64,000 bases of DNA from a bacterium (GCA_905221125.1 CAJNBY010000002.1:62001-126000), one strand, 5' to 3'. Numbered from the stretch's first letter, positions 26,112 through 36,186 are shown. The notes: a model not told the origin generated them from the letters alone. A program made the numbers and translations.

Positions 26112-26937
26112 TGGCGAAAAACTTGATGAAAAAGTTTACCCACAACTATTTCACCACATTGGAATGATTCGTGGGGAATACTTGTTGAGGGAGCTCAATC
26201 AAAACATCCTATTACCAAGTTGTCAGCAATTTGTAAAAGATTATCTAGAGACTATTTGCTCCTTGTACTCAGATGAAGAAGTCTGGTATCGTTTTTCTGA
26301 ATTAACGAATACAGAAGCTAATTGTTTAGAGGGAACTAAACAGCATTTTGACGAACGTCATCCTTTGTTTGGATATAGAGGAACTAGGCGTTTACTGGCG
26401 TGTCCGGATGAATTTCAGGCTGAGGCAAATGTCGTTACAGAAGTTTATCAAACCAATCCCAATCTGTCTGTTATCTTTCCTTTTGTGAATGATGCTGAGC
26501 AGTTAAAGCAAGCTATTATAGTATTACGTGAGCATGGTTTCACTGGAAAAATTGGCACAATGATTGAATTACCGTCAGCGTATTTCGACTTGGACAGAAT
26601 ACTGGAAACGGGCATTTCAAAAATTGTAGTTGGAATGAATGATTTGACTTCTTTTGTTTTTGCGACTGTGAGAAATAGTCAATGGCATGATATGGAAAGT
26701 CCAATAATGTTAGAAATGCTGAGACAGATGCAGGATAAAGCAAGGATGAAAAGGATTGACTTTGCTGTGGCAGGTTATCTGAATGTTTCTTTCATACAAA
26801 AAATGAATCAGATGGGGATCAAGTGTATTATCCACTATAGTTCTATTCCAGAGATTTTTGATTTAGAGATTGACCATCCAGACCACCTCAAACGTGTAAA
26901 AGAAGTAAGTAAAAAATTACAAAGGAGCAACCTATGA
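26086..26937 (+). CDS. Stand-alone PEP-utilising-enzyme C-terminal (TIM-barrel) domain protein
   Basis: A 283-aa protein matching only the C-terminal TIM-barrel domain of PEP synthase, pyruvate phosphate dikinase and enzyme I. FGYRGTRRLLACPDEFQAEANVV corresponds to the R-G-x-R segment, VIFPFVNDAEQL and GTMIELPSAYFDLD to the metal-binding strand, and VVGMNDLTSFVFATVRNS to the family's IGSNDLTQLxLGLDR motif. There is no phosphohistidine or ATP-grasp domain. Where PEP synthase has the catalytic Cys (ICGQ), this protein reads AVAGYL, so the proton-donor Cys appears lost. ATG 26086 and 26089 are both possible starts. Role unknown. Confidence 0.68.
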   Translation: MMRNQLALSGEKLDEKVYPQLFHHIGMIRGEYLLRELNQNILLPSCQQFVKDYLETICSLYSDEEVWYRFSELTNTEANCLEGTKQHFDERHPLFGYRGTRRLLACPDEFQAEANVVTEVYQTNPNLSVIFPFVNDAEQLKQAIIVLREHGFTGKIGTMIELPSAYFDLDRILETGISKIVVGMNDLTSFVFATVRNSQWHDMESPIMLEMLRQMQDKARMKRIDFAVAGYLNVSFIQKMNQMGIKCIIHYSSIPEIFDLEIDHPDHLKRVKEVSKKLQRSNL

Positions 26938-27374
26938 CACCTCAAGAAATGTGGAATGCCTACAAGCAAATCAATCCCTCAATTGGAGATGAGATAGATG
27001 CCTGGGCTTTTGGAGTGGAAGCAGATCTCTTGGCAGATTTGGTACTGAGAGGCGAAAAGACAGCAACTGCCTCGGCCTACGACCTTTATGCACTAGAAGA
27101 CGAACCCCTTCCGCAAGAAGGAACCTTTGATGTCATTTTAGACAGTCAAAATCAGGCTGTCTGCATTGTCGAAATTACAAAGATTTCTGTTGAACCCTTT
27201 CATCAAGTTTCTGCTGACCATGCCTATAAGGAAGGTGAGGGAGACAAATCTTTAGCCTATTGGCGCCATGTTCATGAGGACTTTTTCACTGAGTGGATGA
27301 GGAAGGCAGGCCTGACTTTTACACCTGACAGCAAGGTCGTTTTGGAAGAATTTCGCAAGGTCTACCCACTTTAG
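26934..27374 (+). CDS. ASCH domain protein
   Basis: A 146-aa ASCH-fold protein. The GEKTATASAYDLYALEDEPLPQEG segment (about residues 40-63) carries the conserved G-x-K-T-x-T and the loop after it; CIVEITKISVEPFHQV and YWRHVHEDFF complete the fold. ASCH proteins bind RNA or modified nucleosides; some bacterial members hydrolyse N4-acetylcytidine, although this longer streptococcal type has not been assigned to my knowledge. It overlaps the previous gene by 4 nt (ATGA) and ends the cluster. Confidence 0.85.
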   Translation: MTPQEMWNAYKQINPSIGDEIDAWAFGVEADLLADLVLRGEKTATASAYDLYALEDEPLPQEGTFDVILDSQNQAVCIVEITKISVEPFHQVSADHAYKEGEGDKSLAYWRHVHEDFFTEWMRKAGLTFTPDSKVVLEEFRKVYPL

Positions 27375-27434
27375 ACTGCAGAAGGAAGAAAGTTTTGGAA
27401 ATTACCTTCCAATCCTTTTTTCTTAGGCAAAACA

Positions 27435-27473
27435 TGATATAATAAGTTTGTTTGAAGAAGAGCTCTAGCTCTT
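27435..27473 (+). promoter_or_regulatory. pepN extended -10 promoter and leader palindrome
   Basis: TGATATAAT (27435-27443) without a good -35, followed in the leader by AAGAGC-TCTA-GCTCTT (27458-27473), a small hairpin just before the Shine-Dalgarno. Confidence 0.55.
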
Positions 27474-27494
27474 AAACTTAGATAGGAGAAAATT

Positions 27495-30041
27495 ATGCAA
27501 GCAGTTGAACATTTTATTAAGCAATTTGTTCCTGAACACTATGATTTATTTTTAGACTTGAGTCGTGAGACCAAGACGTTTTCTGGGAAGGTAACCATCA
27601 CTGGTCAAGCACAGAGTGACCGTATTTCCCTTCATCAAAAAGATTTGGAAATCGTTTCTGTAGAAGCTGCAGGTCAAGCTCGTCCATTTACAGTTGACCA
27701 TGAAAATGAAGCTCTTCATATCGAATTGGCTGAGGCTGGTCAAGTTGAAGTGGTTCTTGCCTTTTCAGGAAAAATCACAGACAACATGACAGGGATTTAT
27801 CCTTCTTATTACACAGTTGATGGTGTCAAGAAGGAAGTCTTGTCTACTCAGTTCGAGAGCCATTTTGCGCGTGAAGCCTTCCCATGTGTGGATGAGCCAG
27901 AAGCCAAAGCAACTTTTGACCTCTCTCTACGTTTTGACCAAGCAGAAGGTGAATTGGCCTTGTCAAACATGCCTGAGATTGATGTTGAAAACCGTAAAGA
28001 AACAGGTATTTGGAAGTTTGAAACAACACCTCGCATGTCTTCTTACTTGTTGGCCTTTGTTGCTGGTGATTTGCAAGGTGTGACGGCTAAAACTAAAAAC
28101 GGTACCCTCGTTGGTGTTTACTCAACCAAAGCCCACCCACTATCTAACCTTGATTTCTCACTGGACATCGCCGTTCGCTCAATTGAGTTCTACGAAGATT
28201 ACTATGGAGTCAAGTACCCAATTCCTCAATCTCTCCACATCGCCCTTCCTGATTTCTCATCAGGTGCTATGGAAAACTGGGGTCTTGTGACCTACCGTGA
28301 AGTTTACTTGGTTGTCGATGAGAATTCTACATTTGCCAGTCGTCAACAAGTTGCCCTTGTAGTGGCACATGAGTTGGCTCACCAATGGTTTGGTAACCTC
28401 GTTACTATGAAATGGTGGGATGACCTTTGGCTCAATGAAAGCTTCGCTAACATGATGGAGTACGTCTGTGTGGATGCTATCGAGCCAAGTTGGAATATCT
28501 TTGAGGATTTCCAAACAGGTGGTGTTCCGTCTGCCTTGAAACGTGACGCGACGGATGGTGTTCAGTCTGTTCACGTCGAAGTTAAACACCCAGATGAAAT
28601 CAATACGCTATTTGATGGCGCTATCGTCTATGCTAAAGGAAGCCGCCTCATGCACATGCTTCGTCGTTGGCTAGGTGATGCTGATTTTGCTAAAGGTTTG
28701 CACGCTTACTTCGAAAAACATCAATACAGCAATACAATTGGCCGTGACCTTTGGGATGCCCTTGGTCAAGCGTCAGGACGTGATGTTGCAGCCTTCATGG
28801 ATTCTTGGTTGGAACAACCTGGCTACCCAGTACTTACTGTCAAAGTTGAAAATGATGTCTTGAAGATTTCACAAAAACAATTCTTTATCGGTGAGAACGA
28901 GGACAAGAACCGTCTCTGGGTTGTACCACTCAATAGCAACTGGAAAGGCATGCCAGATACACTTGAAACTGAAAGTATTGAAATCCCTGGTTACTCAGCT
29001 CTTCTTGCAGAAAACAAAACAGCCCTTCGTCTCAATACTGAAAATACAGCCCACTATATTACAGACTACCAAGGAGACTTGTTAGATGCTGTTCTTGCTG
29101 ACCTAGTTGAGCTTGATAACACAAGCAAACTGCAAATCGTCCAAGAACGTCGCTTGCTTGCTGAAGCAGGGCACATTTCTTATGCTGAATTGCTTCCAGT
29201 CCTTGATAAACTTGCTAAGGAAGAGTCGTACCTTGTGGTTTCAGCTGTTTCTCAAGTGATTTCTGCCCTTGAGCGCTTTATCGACGAAGGAACAGAAGCT
29301 GAAACAGCCTTCAAAGCACTGGTTGCTAAATTGGCTCGTCACAACTATGATCGTCTTGGTTTCGAAGCTAAAGATGGAGAATCAGACGAGGATGAATTGG
29401 TTCGTCAGTTAGCCATTTCTATGATGATTCGCTCAAATGATGCAGAAGCTAGTCAAGTCGCTAGCCAAATCTTCACAGTCCACAAGGAGAATCTTGCAGG
29501 ACTTCCAGCAGCCATTCGTTCACAAGTTCTGATCAATGAGATGAAACATCATGAGACTAAAGACTTGTTAGTCCTTTATCTTGATACTTATACGCACGCA
29601 ACAGATGCTGTCTTTAAACGTCAGTTGGCAGCTGCTCTTGCCTATAGTAAAGATGCGGACAATATCCAAACCTTGATTGCTTCTTGGAAGGACAAATTTG
29701 TGGTCAAACCACAAGACTTGTCTGCTTGGTACTTCCAGTTCTTAAACCATCAAGCAACTCAGGAAACAGCATGGTCTTGGGCGCGTGAAAACTGGGCTTG
29801 GATCAAGGCAGCTCTTGGAGGAGATATGAGCTTTGATAGCTTTGTTATCCTTCCTGCTCATGTATTTAAGACAGAGCAACGCTTGGCGGAATACAAGGAG
29901 TTCTTTGAGCCACAACTTTCTGATCTTGCTCTTAGCCGTAATATCGGCATGGGAATCAAGGAAATTGCAGCGCGTGTTGACTTGATTAACCGTGAAAAAG
30001 CTGCAGTGGAAGCAGTTGTTCTTCAATACGGAACTAAATAA
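27495..30041 (+). CDS. pepN: Aminopeptidase N (lysyl aminopeptidase)
   Basis: An M1-family zinc aminopeptidase of 848 aa that removes N-terminal residues from peptides, supplying amino acids from imported peptides. The exopeptidase motif is GAMENWG (about 257-263), and the zinc site is HELAHQWFGN with HExxH at about 292-296 and the downstream Glu in NESFA. The C-terminal ERAP1-like domain fills the rest. AGGAG lies before ATG 27495. Followed by a hairpin terminator and the ciaRH operon, the same order as in pneumococcus. Confidence 0.97.
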   Translation: MQAVEHFIKQFVPEHYDLFLDLSRETKTFSGKVTITGQAQSDRISLHQKDLEIVSVEAAGQARPFTVDHENEALHIELAEAGQVEVVLAFSGKITDNMTGIYPSYYTVDGVKKEVLSTQFESHFAREAFPCVDEPEAKATFDLSLRFDQAEGELALSNMPEIDVENRKETGIWKFETTPRMSSYLLAFVAGDLQGVTAKTKNGTLVGVYSTKAHPLSNLDFSLDIAVRSIEFYEDYYGVKYPIPQSLHIALPDFSSGAMENWGLVTYREVYLVVDENSTFASRQQVALVVAHELAHQWFGNLVTMKWWDDLWLNESFANMMEYVCVDAIEPSWNIFEDFQTGGVPSALKRDATDGVQSVHVEVKHPDEINTLFDGAIVYAKGSRLMHMLRRWLGDADFAKGLHAYFEKHQYSNTIGRDLWDALGQASGRDVAAFMDSWLEQPGYPVLTVKVENDVLKISQKQFFIGENEDKNRLWVVPLNSNWKGMPDTLETESIEIPGYSALLAENKTALRLNTENTAHYITDYQGDLLDAVLADLVELDNTSKLQIVQERRLLAEAGHISYAELLPVLDKLAKEESYLVVSAVSQVISALERFIDEGTEAETAFKALVAKLARHNYDRLGFEAKDGESDEDELVRQLAISMMIRSNDAEASQVASQIFTVHKENLAGLPAAIRSQVLINEMKHHETKDLLVLYLDTYTHATDAVFKRQLAAALAYSKDADNIQTLIASWKDKFVVKPQDLSAWYFQFLNHQATQETAWSWARENWAWIKAALGGDMSFDSFVILPAHVFKTEQRLAEYKEFFEPQLSDLALSRNIGMGIKEIAARVDLINREKAAVEAVVLQYGTK

Positions 30042-30058
30042 TCAAGACTAAATAAAAG

Positions 30059-30104
30059 AAAACTCAGCTATCTCATGTAAAATGCAGAGAGTTGAGTTTT
30101 TTTT
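30059..30104 (+). terminator. pepN terminator
   Basis: AACTCA...TGAGTT outer stem with an inner TCTC/GAGA pairing and eight T. Confidence 0.78.
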
Positions 30105-30114
30105 AAGGCAAATT

Positions 30115-30123
30115 TGGTATAAT
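30115..30123 (+). promoter_or_regulatory. ciaRH extended -10 promoter
   Basis: TGGTATAAT, 24 nt before the ciaR start codon; the Shine-Dalgarno AAGGAGGAG lies between. Confidence 0.65.
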
Positions 30124-30147
30124 GGTCTTAATAAGGAGGAGTTTCTC

Positions 30148-30822
30148 ATGATAAAAATCTTATTAGTTGAGGATGACCTAGGCCTGTCAAATTCAGTATT
30201 TGACTTTTTGGACGACTTTGCGGATGTTATGCAGGTGTTTGATGGAGAAGAAGGTCTCTACGAAGCTGAAAGTGGCGTCTATGACTTGATTTTGCTCGAT
30301 TTGATGTTGCCAGAAAAAAATGGTTTCCAAGTCTTGAAAGAATTGCGTGAAAAGGGAATTACAACTCCAGTTCTGATCATGACTGCCAAGGAAAGTTTGG
30401 ATGATAAGGGACATGGATTTGAACTGGGAGCAGATGATTATCTGACCAAACCTTTCTACCTAGAAGAACTCAAAATGCGGATTCAGGCCCTTCTCAAACG
30501 TTCAGGTAAGTTTAATGAAAACACCTTGACTTATGGAAATATTGTGGTTAATCTGTCAACCAATACCGTTAAGGTTGAAGATACTCCCGTCGAATTGCTG
30601 GGGAAAGAGTTCGATTTACTGGTTTATTTCCTTCAAAATCAAAATGTTATTTTGCCGAAGACTCAGATTTTTGACCGTCTATGGGGATTTGATAGTGACA
30701 CAACGATTTCGGTTGTCGAAGTCTATGTTTCAAAAGTCCGTAAGAAATTAAAAGGAACCACTTTTGCAGAGAATTTGCAAACCTTGCGCAGTGTTGGGTA
30801 TATTTTAAAAGATGTTCAGTAA
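30148..30822 (+). CDS. ciaR: Response regulator CiaR
   Basis: An OmpR-family regulator of 224 aa. Receiver domain with acidic pocket in VEDD, phospho-acceptor Asp51 in [12 protein letters not shown] and Lys in TKPF; winged-helix DNA-binding domain from about residue 125. In pneumococcus CiaR activates htrA, csRNA genes and others and influences competence, beta-lactam tolerance and lysis. The start at 30148 follows AAGGAGGAG; a longer frame upstream lacks support. Overlaps ciaH by 11 nt. Confidence 0.97.
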   Translation: MIKILLVEDDLGLSNSVFDFLDDFADVMQVFDGEEGLYEAESGVYDLILLDLMLPEKNGFQVLKELREKGITTPVLIMTAKESLDDKGHGFELGADDYLTKPFYLEELKMRIQALLKRSGKFNENTLTYGNIVVNLSTNTVKVEDTPVELLGKEFDLLVYFLQNQNVILPKTQIFDRLWGFDSDTTISVVEVYVSKVRKKLKGTTFAENLQTLRSVGYILKDVQ

Positions 30823-32146
30823 ACTAAAAAAAACATGGTATGCGGATGACTTTAGTTATTTTATCCGCAACTTTGGTGTCTTCACCCTGATTTTCTCTAC
30901 CATGACTCTGATTATTTTGCAGGTCATGCATTCGAGTCTCTATACTTCGGTGGATGATACGCTCCATGGCTTGAGTAACAATCCTCAGGCAGTTATTCAG
31001 CTTGCGGTAAATAGGGCAACAGAAGAGATTAAAGATTTAGAGAATGCCACTACAGATACTAGCAAGACTGAGATAAAACCCAATGTCAGTTCAAATACAG
31101 AGGTTATTCTTTTTGATAAGAATTTTACCCAGCTCCTTTCTGGAAATCGATTTTTGGGCTTGGATAAGATTAAGTTAGAGAAGAAAGAACTAGGCCATAT
31201 CTATCAAATTCAGGTTTTTAATAGCTATGGACAGGAAGAAATCTATCGCATGATTTTGATGGAAACCAATATCAGTTCGGTTTCAACCAATATTAAGTAT
31301 GCGGCTGTCTTGATTAATACCAGTCAGTTGGAGCAGGCCAGTCAAAAGCATGAGCAACTGATTGTGGTTGTGATGGCTAGTTTCTGGATTTTGTCTTTGC
31401 TTGCCAGTCTCTATCTAGCTAGAGTCAGTGTTCGTCCTCTGCTTGAGAGCATGCAGAAGCAGCAGTCCTTTGTAGAAAATGCCAGCCATGAGTTACGAAC
31501 TCCACTTGCAGTTCTGCAAAATCGTTTAGAGACCCTTTTCCGTAAGCCAGAAGCTACCATTATGGATGTGAGTGAAAGCATTGCATCGAGTTTGGAAGAA
31601 GTCCGAAATATGCGTTTTTTGACGACAAACTTGCTGAATTTAGCTCGTAGAGATGACGGAATTAAACCGGAACTTGCAGAAGTTCCAACCAGTTTTTTTA
31701 ATACGACTTTCACAAACTATGAGATGATTGCTTCGGAAAATGACCGTGTCTTCCGTTTTGAAAATCGCATCCATCGAACGATTGTCACAGACCAGCTTCT
31801 CTTGAAGCAGTTGATGACTATCCTATTTGATAATGCTGTCAAGTATACTGAGGAGGATGGTGAAATTGATTTTCTTATCTCGGCGACCGATCGCAATCTG
31901 TATTTACTGGTTTCTGATAATGGAGTCGGTATTTCGACAGAAGATAAGAAGAAAATTTTTGATCGTTTTTATCGAGTAGACAAGGCTAGAACCCGTCAAA
32001 AAGGTGGTTTTGGTTTAGGATTATCTCTGGCCAAGCAAATTGTAGATGCGCTTAAAGGAACCATTACTGTTAAAGATAATAAACCCAAGGGAACAATCTT
32101 TGAAGTGAAGATTGCTATCCACACACCATCTAAAAAGAAAAAATAA
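30812..32146 (+). CDS. ciaH: Sensor histidine kinase CiaH
   Basis: The 444-aa partner of CiaR. Two membrane helices (about residues 22-42 and 186-207) bracket an extracytoplasmic sensor domain of about 145 residues. The H-box [17 protein letters not shown] puts the phosphorylated His at 226, followed by N-box [20 protein letters not shown] and [13 protein letters not shown]. Signal not known with certainty. Translationally coupled to ciaR and ending at a bidirectional terminator. Confidence 0.97.
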   Translation: MFSKLKKTWYADDFSYFIRNFGVFTLIFSTMTLIILQVMHSSLYTSVDDTLHGLSNNPQAVIQLAVNRATEEIKDLENATTDTSKTEIKPNVSSNTEVILFDKNFTQLLSGNRFLGLDKIKLEKKELGHIYQIQVFNSYGQEEIYRMILMETNISSVSTNIKYAAVLINTSQLEQASQKHEQLIVVVMASFWILSLLASLYLARVSVRPLLESMQKQQSFVENASHELRTPLAVLQNRLETLFRKPEATIMDVSESIASSLEEVRNMRFLTTNLLNLARRDDGIKPELAEVPTSFFNTTFTNYEMIASENDRVFRFENRIHRTIVTDQLLLKQLMTILFDNAVKYTEEDGEIDFLISATDRNLYLLVSDNGVGISTEDKKKIFDRFYRVDKARTRQKGGFGLGLSLAKQIVDALKGTITVKDNKPKGTIFEVKIAIHTPSKKKK

Positions 32147-32175
32147 AAATATCGCTCCAGATGGGGCGATATTTT
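32146..32175. terminator. Bidirectional terminator after ciaH
   Basis: AAAATATCGC / GCGATATTTT; it also lies at the 3' end of the convergent DUF3270 gene. Confidence 0.85.
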
Positions 32176-32179
32176 GGAT

Positions 32180-32467
32180 TTATCTTCTACGTTTTCGTTT
32201 GATAATAGACCGTTGAACTTTTAAAACAAGTAAACTGGATCCGATTGCTGCGGCAAAGGCAAGAGCAGTTGAAAATTTTAATGCTAAAAAGATAAAACTA
32301 AAGATAGCAATACAGATACAAAAAACAGCGATATTAACAAAAAATAGGATTTCCTTGAGATTGGCATCAGATTGCGCTTCAGGTGTATAATCTTGATATC
32401 GAGGAACCTGCTGGCTTAATTCTTCTTGATAATCTACCTCATAGGATTGTAATTTTCTTACGGGCAT
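32180..32467 (-). CDS. DUF3270-type small membrane protein
   Basis: A 95-aa protein with a charged cytosolic N-terminus (about 1-38), two hydrophobic segments (about 39-61 and 67-86) and a very basic tail (RSIIKRKRRR). It matches my recollection of the streptococcal DUF3270 family found beside ciaRH. No function is known. AAGGAGAG precedes the start. The basic tail after TM2 suggests both ends are cytoplasmic. Confidence 0.7.
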   Translation of the reverse strand: MPVRKLQSYEVDYQEELSQQVPRYQDYTPEAQSDANLKEILFFVNIAVFCICIAIFSFIFLALKFSTALAFAAAIGSSLLVLKVQRSIIKRKRRR

Positions 32468-32590
32468 TATTCTCTCCTTAACAGTACATACCTATTTTAT
32501 CATTTTTTCAGCAGAGAATTATTACAGAAAGGTTACAATAAGAATAAAGTCCCTTTTCATTTTTAAAGAATGGCTGATTTTCCAGAAATG

Positions 32591-32606
32591 TGGTATAATT
32601 CTCCTT
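32591..32606 (+). promoter_or_regulatory. Leaderless-type promoter of the U32 gene
   Basis: TGGTATAAT with the hexamer at 32594-32599; the ATG follows after 7 nt, so the transcript should begin at or next to the start codon. No Shine-Dalgarno. Confidence 0.65.
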
Positions 32607-33536
32607 ATGGAAAAGATTATCATTACAGCAACTGCTGAAAGTATTGAACAAGTTGAACAACTACTCGAGGCTGGCGTAGACCGTATCTATGTCGGTGAGA
32701 AAGATTTTGGCCTTCGTCTGCCAACAACCTTTAGTTATGACCAATTGCGTGAAATTGCTAAGCTGGTTCATGATGCTGGTAAGGAATTGATTGTTGCGGT
32801 TAATGCCCTCATGCACCAAGATATGATGGACCGTATCAAGCCTTTCTTAGACTTTTTGGAAGAAATCAAGACAGACTACATTACGATTGGGGATGCAGGA
32901 GTTTTTTACGTAGTCAACCGCGATGGTTATTCCTTTAAGACTATCTACGATGCCTCAACTATGGTGACAAGCAGTCGTCAGATTAACTTCTGGGGACAAA
33001 AGGCTGGCGCATCTGAGGCTGTTTTGGCGCGTGAAATTCCATCTGCTGAACTTTTCAAAATGCCAGAAATTTTGGAAATTCCTGCTGAAGTTTTAGTTTA
33101 CGGTGCTAGTGTTATTCACCATTCTAAACGTCCACTCTTGCAAAACTACTATAACTTTACGCATATCGATGATGAAAAGACGCGTAAACGTGACCTCTTT
33201 TTGGCAGAGCCAAGTGATCCTGAGAGCCATTACTCTATCTTTGAAGACAATCATGGTACTCACATCTTTGCCAATAATGACCTTGATTTGATGACCAAAT
33301 TGACAGAATTGGTAGAGCATGGTTTTACTCATTGGAAATTAGAAGGACTTTACACTCCAGGTCAAAACTTTGTTGAGATTGCAAAACTCTTTATCCAAGC
33401 GCGTAGTTTGATCCAAGAGGGCAACTTTAGCCATGACCAAGCCTTCTTGCTGGATGAAGAAGTTCGTAAACTTCACCCTAAAAACCGTTTCCTTGATACA
33501 GGATTTTATGACTACGATCCTGACATGGTTAAATAA
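32607..33536 (+). CDS. U32 family protein (TrhP1/YrrN-like)
   Basis: A 309-aa U32 'peptidase' family member. Several U32 proteins are now known to act in tRNA uridine-34 hydroxylation rather than proteolysis; this protein resembles the shorter YrrN/TrhP1 type. GVDRIYVGEKDFGLRLP, VNALMHQDMMDRI, YDASTMVTSSRQINFW and HWKLEGLYTPGQNF are family segments. The ATG is 7 nt behind the -10 hexamer, and no Shine-Dalgarno exists, so it is probably translated from a leaderless mRNA. Role in tRNA modification is inference. Confidence 0.82.
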   Translation: MEKIIITATAESIEQVEQLLEAGVDRIYVGEKDFGLRLPTTFSYDQLREIAKLVHDAGKELIVAVNALMHQDMMDRIKPFLDFLEEIKTDYITIGDAGVFYVVNRDGYSFKTIYDASTMVTSSRQINFWGQKAGASEAVLAREIPSAELFKMPEILEIPAEVLVYGASVIHHSKRPLLQNYYNFTHIDDEKTRKRDLFLAEPSDPESHYSIFEDNHGTHIFANNDLDLMTKLTELVEHGFTHWKLEGLYTPGQNFVEIAKLFIQARSLIQEGNFSHDQAFLLDEEVRKLHPKNRFLDTGFYDYDPDMVK

Positions 33537-33549
33537 AGTAAATGGATAG

Positions 33550-33593
33550 TTGAGAGAAGGAAGAGACAAACATTTCTTCTCTCAATTTTTCTT
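33550..33593 (+). terminator. Terminator after the U32 gene
   Basis: TTGAGAGAAG / CTTCTCTCAA stem with a long loop and T-rich tail. Confidence 0.85.
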
Positions 33594-33718
33594 ATTTCTT
33601 CATCATTTTCAAAAAATAAGTAGGCTAGGATACTCTATTTGATGGGATTTTTAAGCTAAGTAACGTTCTTGAGTTTGAAAATTATCCCATGTTTGCAGGT
33701 GCCAAATGGCCCTTTTTT

Positions 33719-33735
33719 TGGTATAATTTTTTATA
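33719..33735 (+). promoter_or_regulatory. Leaderless-type promoter of the DinG-like gene
   Basis: TGGTATAAT with the hexamer at 33722-33727 and the ATG 8 nt later; no Shine-Dalgarno. Confidence 0.65.
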
Positions 33736-36186
33736 ATGGAAACGATTGGTAATCGCTATGTTGTGGTGGATTTAGAGGCAACTAGCACAGGTAGTAAGGC
33801 TAAAATTATCCAAGTGGGAATTGTTGTGATTGAGGATGGAAAAATCGTCGATCACTATACGACGGATGTCAATCCACATGAACCTTTGGATGCTCATATC
33901 AAAGAACTGACAGGATTGACAGACCAACGTCTGGCGCAAGCACCTGATTTTTCGCAAGTTGCCAGAAAAATTTTTGACTTGGTAGAGGATGGGATTTTTG
34001 TAGCCCATAATGTTCAGTTTGATGCCAATCTCTTGGCGGAAAATTTATTTTTTGAAGGCTATGAACTAAGAAATCCTCGTGTTGACACGGTAGAATTGGC
34101 TCAGGTCTTTTTCCCGGAACTGGAAAAATATAGTTTGCCGATTTTGTGTCAGGAATTAGGAATTCCTCTAAAACACGCTCACACAGCCCTTTCCGATGCC
34201 CAAGCTACAGCAGAATTACTCCTTTTTTTACGAGAAAAGATGGCCCAGCTTCCTAAAGGACTCTTGGAACGCTTGCTGGAGATGGCTGACGCTCTCTTAT
34301 ATGAGTCCTACTTGGTTATTGAAGAAATTTATCGCAACCAATCTATTCTGACTTCTTCTGACTTGGTCGAAGTTCAAGGGCTATATTTCAAGAAACCTGC
34401 AACCCCAAATGAGTCACGAAAACTATCTCAAGATTTTTCTAAAAATATTTCTCTGTTGAACCTTGAAGTGAGGGAGGAGCAAGAACGTTTTGCTAAAGAG
34501 GTTGGCTTGCTATTGAAAGATGAGCCTGTATCATTAATTCAAGCGCCGACTGGGATTGGGAAAACTTATGGCTATCTCTTACCTGCTTTGTCCCAAGTGG
34601 AAAATCGTCAGATTGTCCTTAGCGTTCCGACAAAGATTCTTCAAAATCAAATCATGGAAGAAGAAGGTAAACGTCTCGAGGAAGTATTCCATACAGATAT
34701 TCATTCTTTAAAAGGACCACAAAATTACCTGAAGTTGGATGCCTTTTATCGTTCCTTACAGGAAAATGATGAAAATCGCTTATTTAGACGCTTTAAAATG
34801 CAACTCTTGGTTTGGCTGACAGAGACAGAAACCGGGGATTTGGATGAGATTGGTCAACTCTACCGTTACCAACATTTTCTAAGAGACTTTCGTCATGATG
34901 GAAAGTTATCTTCTAAAAGTTTATTTGTAACAGAAGATTTTTGGAAACGAAGTCAAGAAAGGGCACAAGCCTGCAAGCTTTTGGTGACCAATCATGCCTA
35001 TCTGGTAACCAGACTTGAAGATAATCCTGAATTTGTTAGTGACCGTTTATTGATTATTGATGAAGTCCAAAAAGTTTTGTTGGCCCTAGAAAATCTGCTT
35101 CAACATACCTACGATATCCAGTCTATTATTGATTTAGTTGATAAGGCTTTGGTAGGAGAAGAAAATAGGATTCAACAACGAATATTAGAAAGTATTCGCT
35201 TTGAGTGTCTCTACTTGATAGAACAATTTCAGTCTGGAAAATCTCGAAAAAATATCTTAGATTCTCTTGCTAATCTCCACCAGTATTTTTCAGAATTAGA
35301 AGTAGAAGGCTTTGAGGAACTGGTTCGCTATTTTACGGCTGAAGGTGACTACTGGCTTGAAGCAACTGAAACGAGTCAGAAGAAAATTCAGATTTCTTCT
35401 ACAAAATCAGGCCGAATTCTCCTATCTTCTTTAGTGCCAAATTCATGTCAAGTCTTGGGAGTGTCGGCCACTCTTGAGATTAGTCAGAGGGTTTCTTTGG
35501 CAGACCTTTTAGGCTATCCCGAAGCCAAATTTGTTAAGATTAAAGCTCATAAAAAACAGGATCAAGAAGTGGTCTTGGTCAAAGATTTTCCCCTGGTAAC
35601 AGAAATCTCCTTAGAAGTTTACGCCAAAGAGGTAGCTGATTTGCTGATGGATGTTCAAGTTTTCCAACAACCGATTTTGGTTCTCTTTACTGCTAAAGAC
35701 ATGCTTCTAGCAGTATCGGATTTACTTCCAGTTAGCCATCTGGCCCAGTATAAAAATGGCGATGTTCATCAACTGAAGAAACGCTTTGAAAAAGGTGAAC
35801 AACAAATCCTGCTTGGTGCAGCAAGTTTCTGGGAGGGAGTTGATTTTTCAAGTCATACTTTTGTAATTCAAGTTGTACCAAGACTTCCTTTCCAAAATCC
35901 CCAAGAGCCCTTGACGAAAAAGATCAATCAGGAACTAATTCAAGAAGGGAAAAATGCCTTTTATGATTATCAATTGCCAATGGCTATTATTCGTTTAAAA
36001 CAGGCTTTGGGAAGAAGTATGAGACGCGAACATCAACGTTCTTTAACCCTCATTCTGGATAGAAGAATTGTCGGAAAACGATACGGCAAACAAATTGTGA
36101 CTTCTCTAGCAAAAGAAGCGAGCGTCATAACAATCGCTCAATCTGAAGTTAGTGAGGCTATTGATAGATTTTTAAGTGAACTTTGA
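33736..36186 (+). CDS. dinG: DnaQ-DinG bifunctional exonuclease/helicase
   Basis: An 816-aa fusion of a DEDD 3'-5' exonuclease (about residues 1-165; VVVDLEATSTGSKAKIIQVG, HNVQFDANLL, HTALSDAQATAELL) with an XPD-like superfamily 2 helicase (Walker A APTGIGKTYGY near 272; LLIIDEVQK; C-terminal LGAASFWEGVDF and ALGRSMRREHQ). Four-Cys iron-sulfur spacing like that of E. coli DinG is not evident, as in the Firmicute type, in which helicase activity is doubtful and exonuclease dominates. Leaderless start. rodA follows after a 36-nt gap. Confidence 0.92.
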   Translation: METIGNRYVVVDLEATSTGSKAKIIQVGIVVIEDGKIVDHYTTDVNPHEPLDAHIKELTGLTDQRLAQAPDFSQVARKIFDLVEDGIFVAHNVQFDANLLAENLFFEGYELRNPRVDTVELAQVFFPELEKYSLPILCQELGIPLKHAHTALSDAQATAELLLFLREKMAQLPKGLLERLLEMADALLYESYLVIEEIYRNQSILTSSDLVEVQGLYFKKPATPNESRKLSQDFSKNISLLNLEVREEQERFAKEVGLLLKDEPVSLIQAPTGIGKTYGYLLPALSQVENRQIVLSVPTKILQNQIMEEEGKRLEEVFHTDIHSLKGPQNYLKLDAFYRSLQENDENRLFRRFKMQLLVWLTETETGDLDEIGQLYRYQHFLRDFRHDGKLSSKSLFVTEDFWKRSQERAQACKLLVTNHAYLVTRLEDNPEFVSDRLLIIDEVQKVLLALENLLQHTYDIQSIIDLVDKALVGEENRIQQRILESIRFECLYLIEQFQSGKSRKNILDSLANLHQYFSELEVEGFEELVRYFTAEGDYWLEATETSQKKIQISSTKSGRILLSSLVPNSCQVLGVSATLEISQRVSLADLLGYPEAKFVKIKAHKKQDQEVVLVKDFPLVTEISLEVYAKEVADLLMDVQVFQQPILVLFTAKDMLLAVSDLLPVSHLAQYKNGDVHQLKKRFEKGEQQILLGAASFWEGVDFSSHTFVIQVVPRLPFQNPQEPLTKKINQELIQEGKNAFYDYQLPMAIIRLKQALGRSMRREHQRSLTLILDRRIVGKRYGKQIVTSLAKEASVITIAQSEVSEAIDRFLSEL

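Noticed and set aside
30099..30116. CiaR binding site (TTTAAG-N5-TTTAAG) upstream of ciaR
   Set aside because: Only the first half TTTAAG is present; the second reads TTTGGT and runs into the -10.
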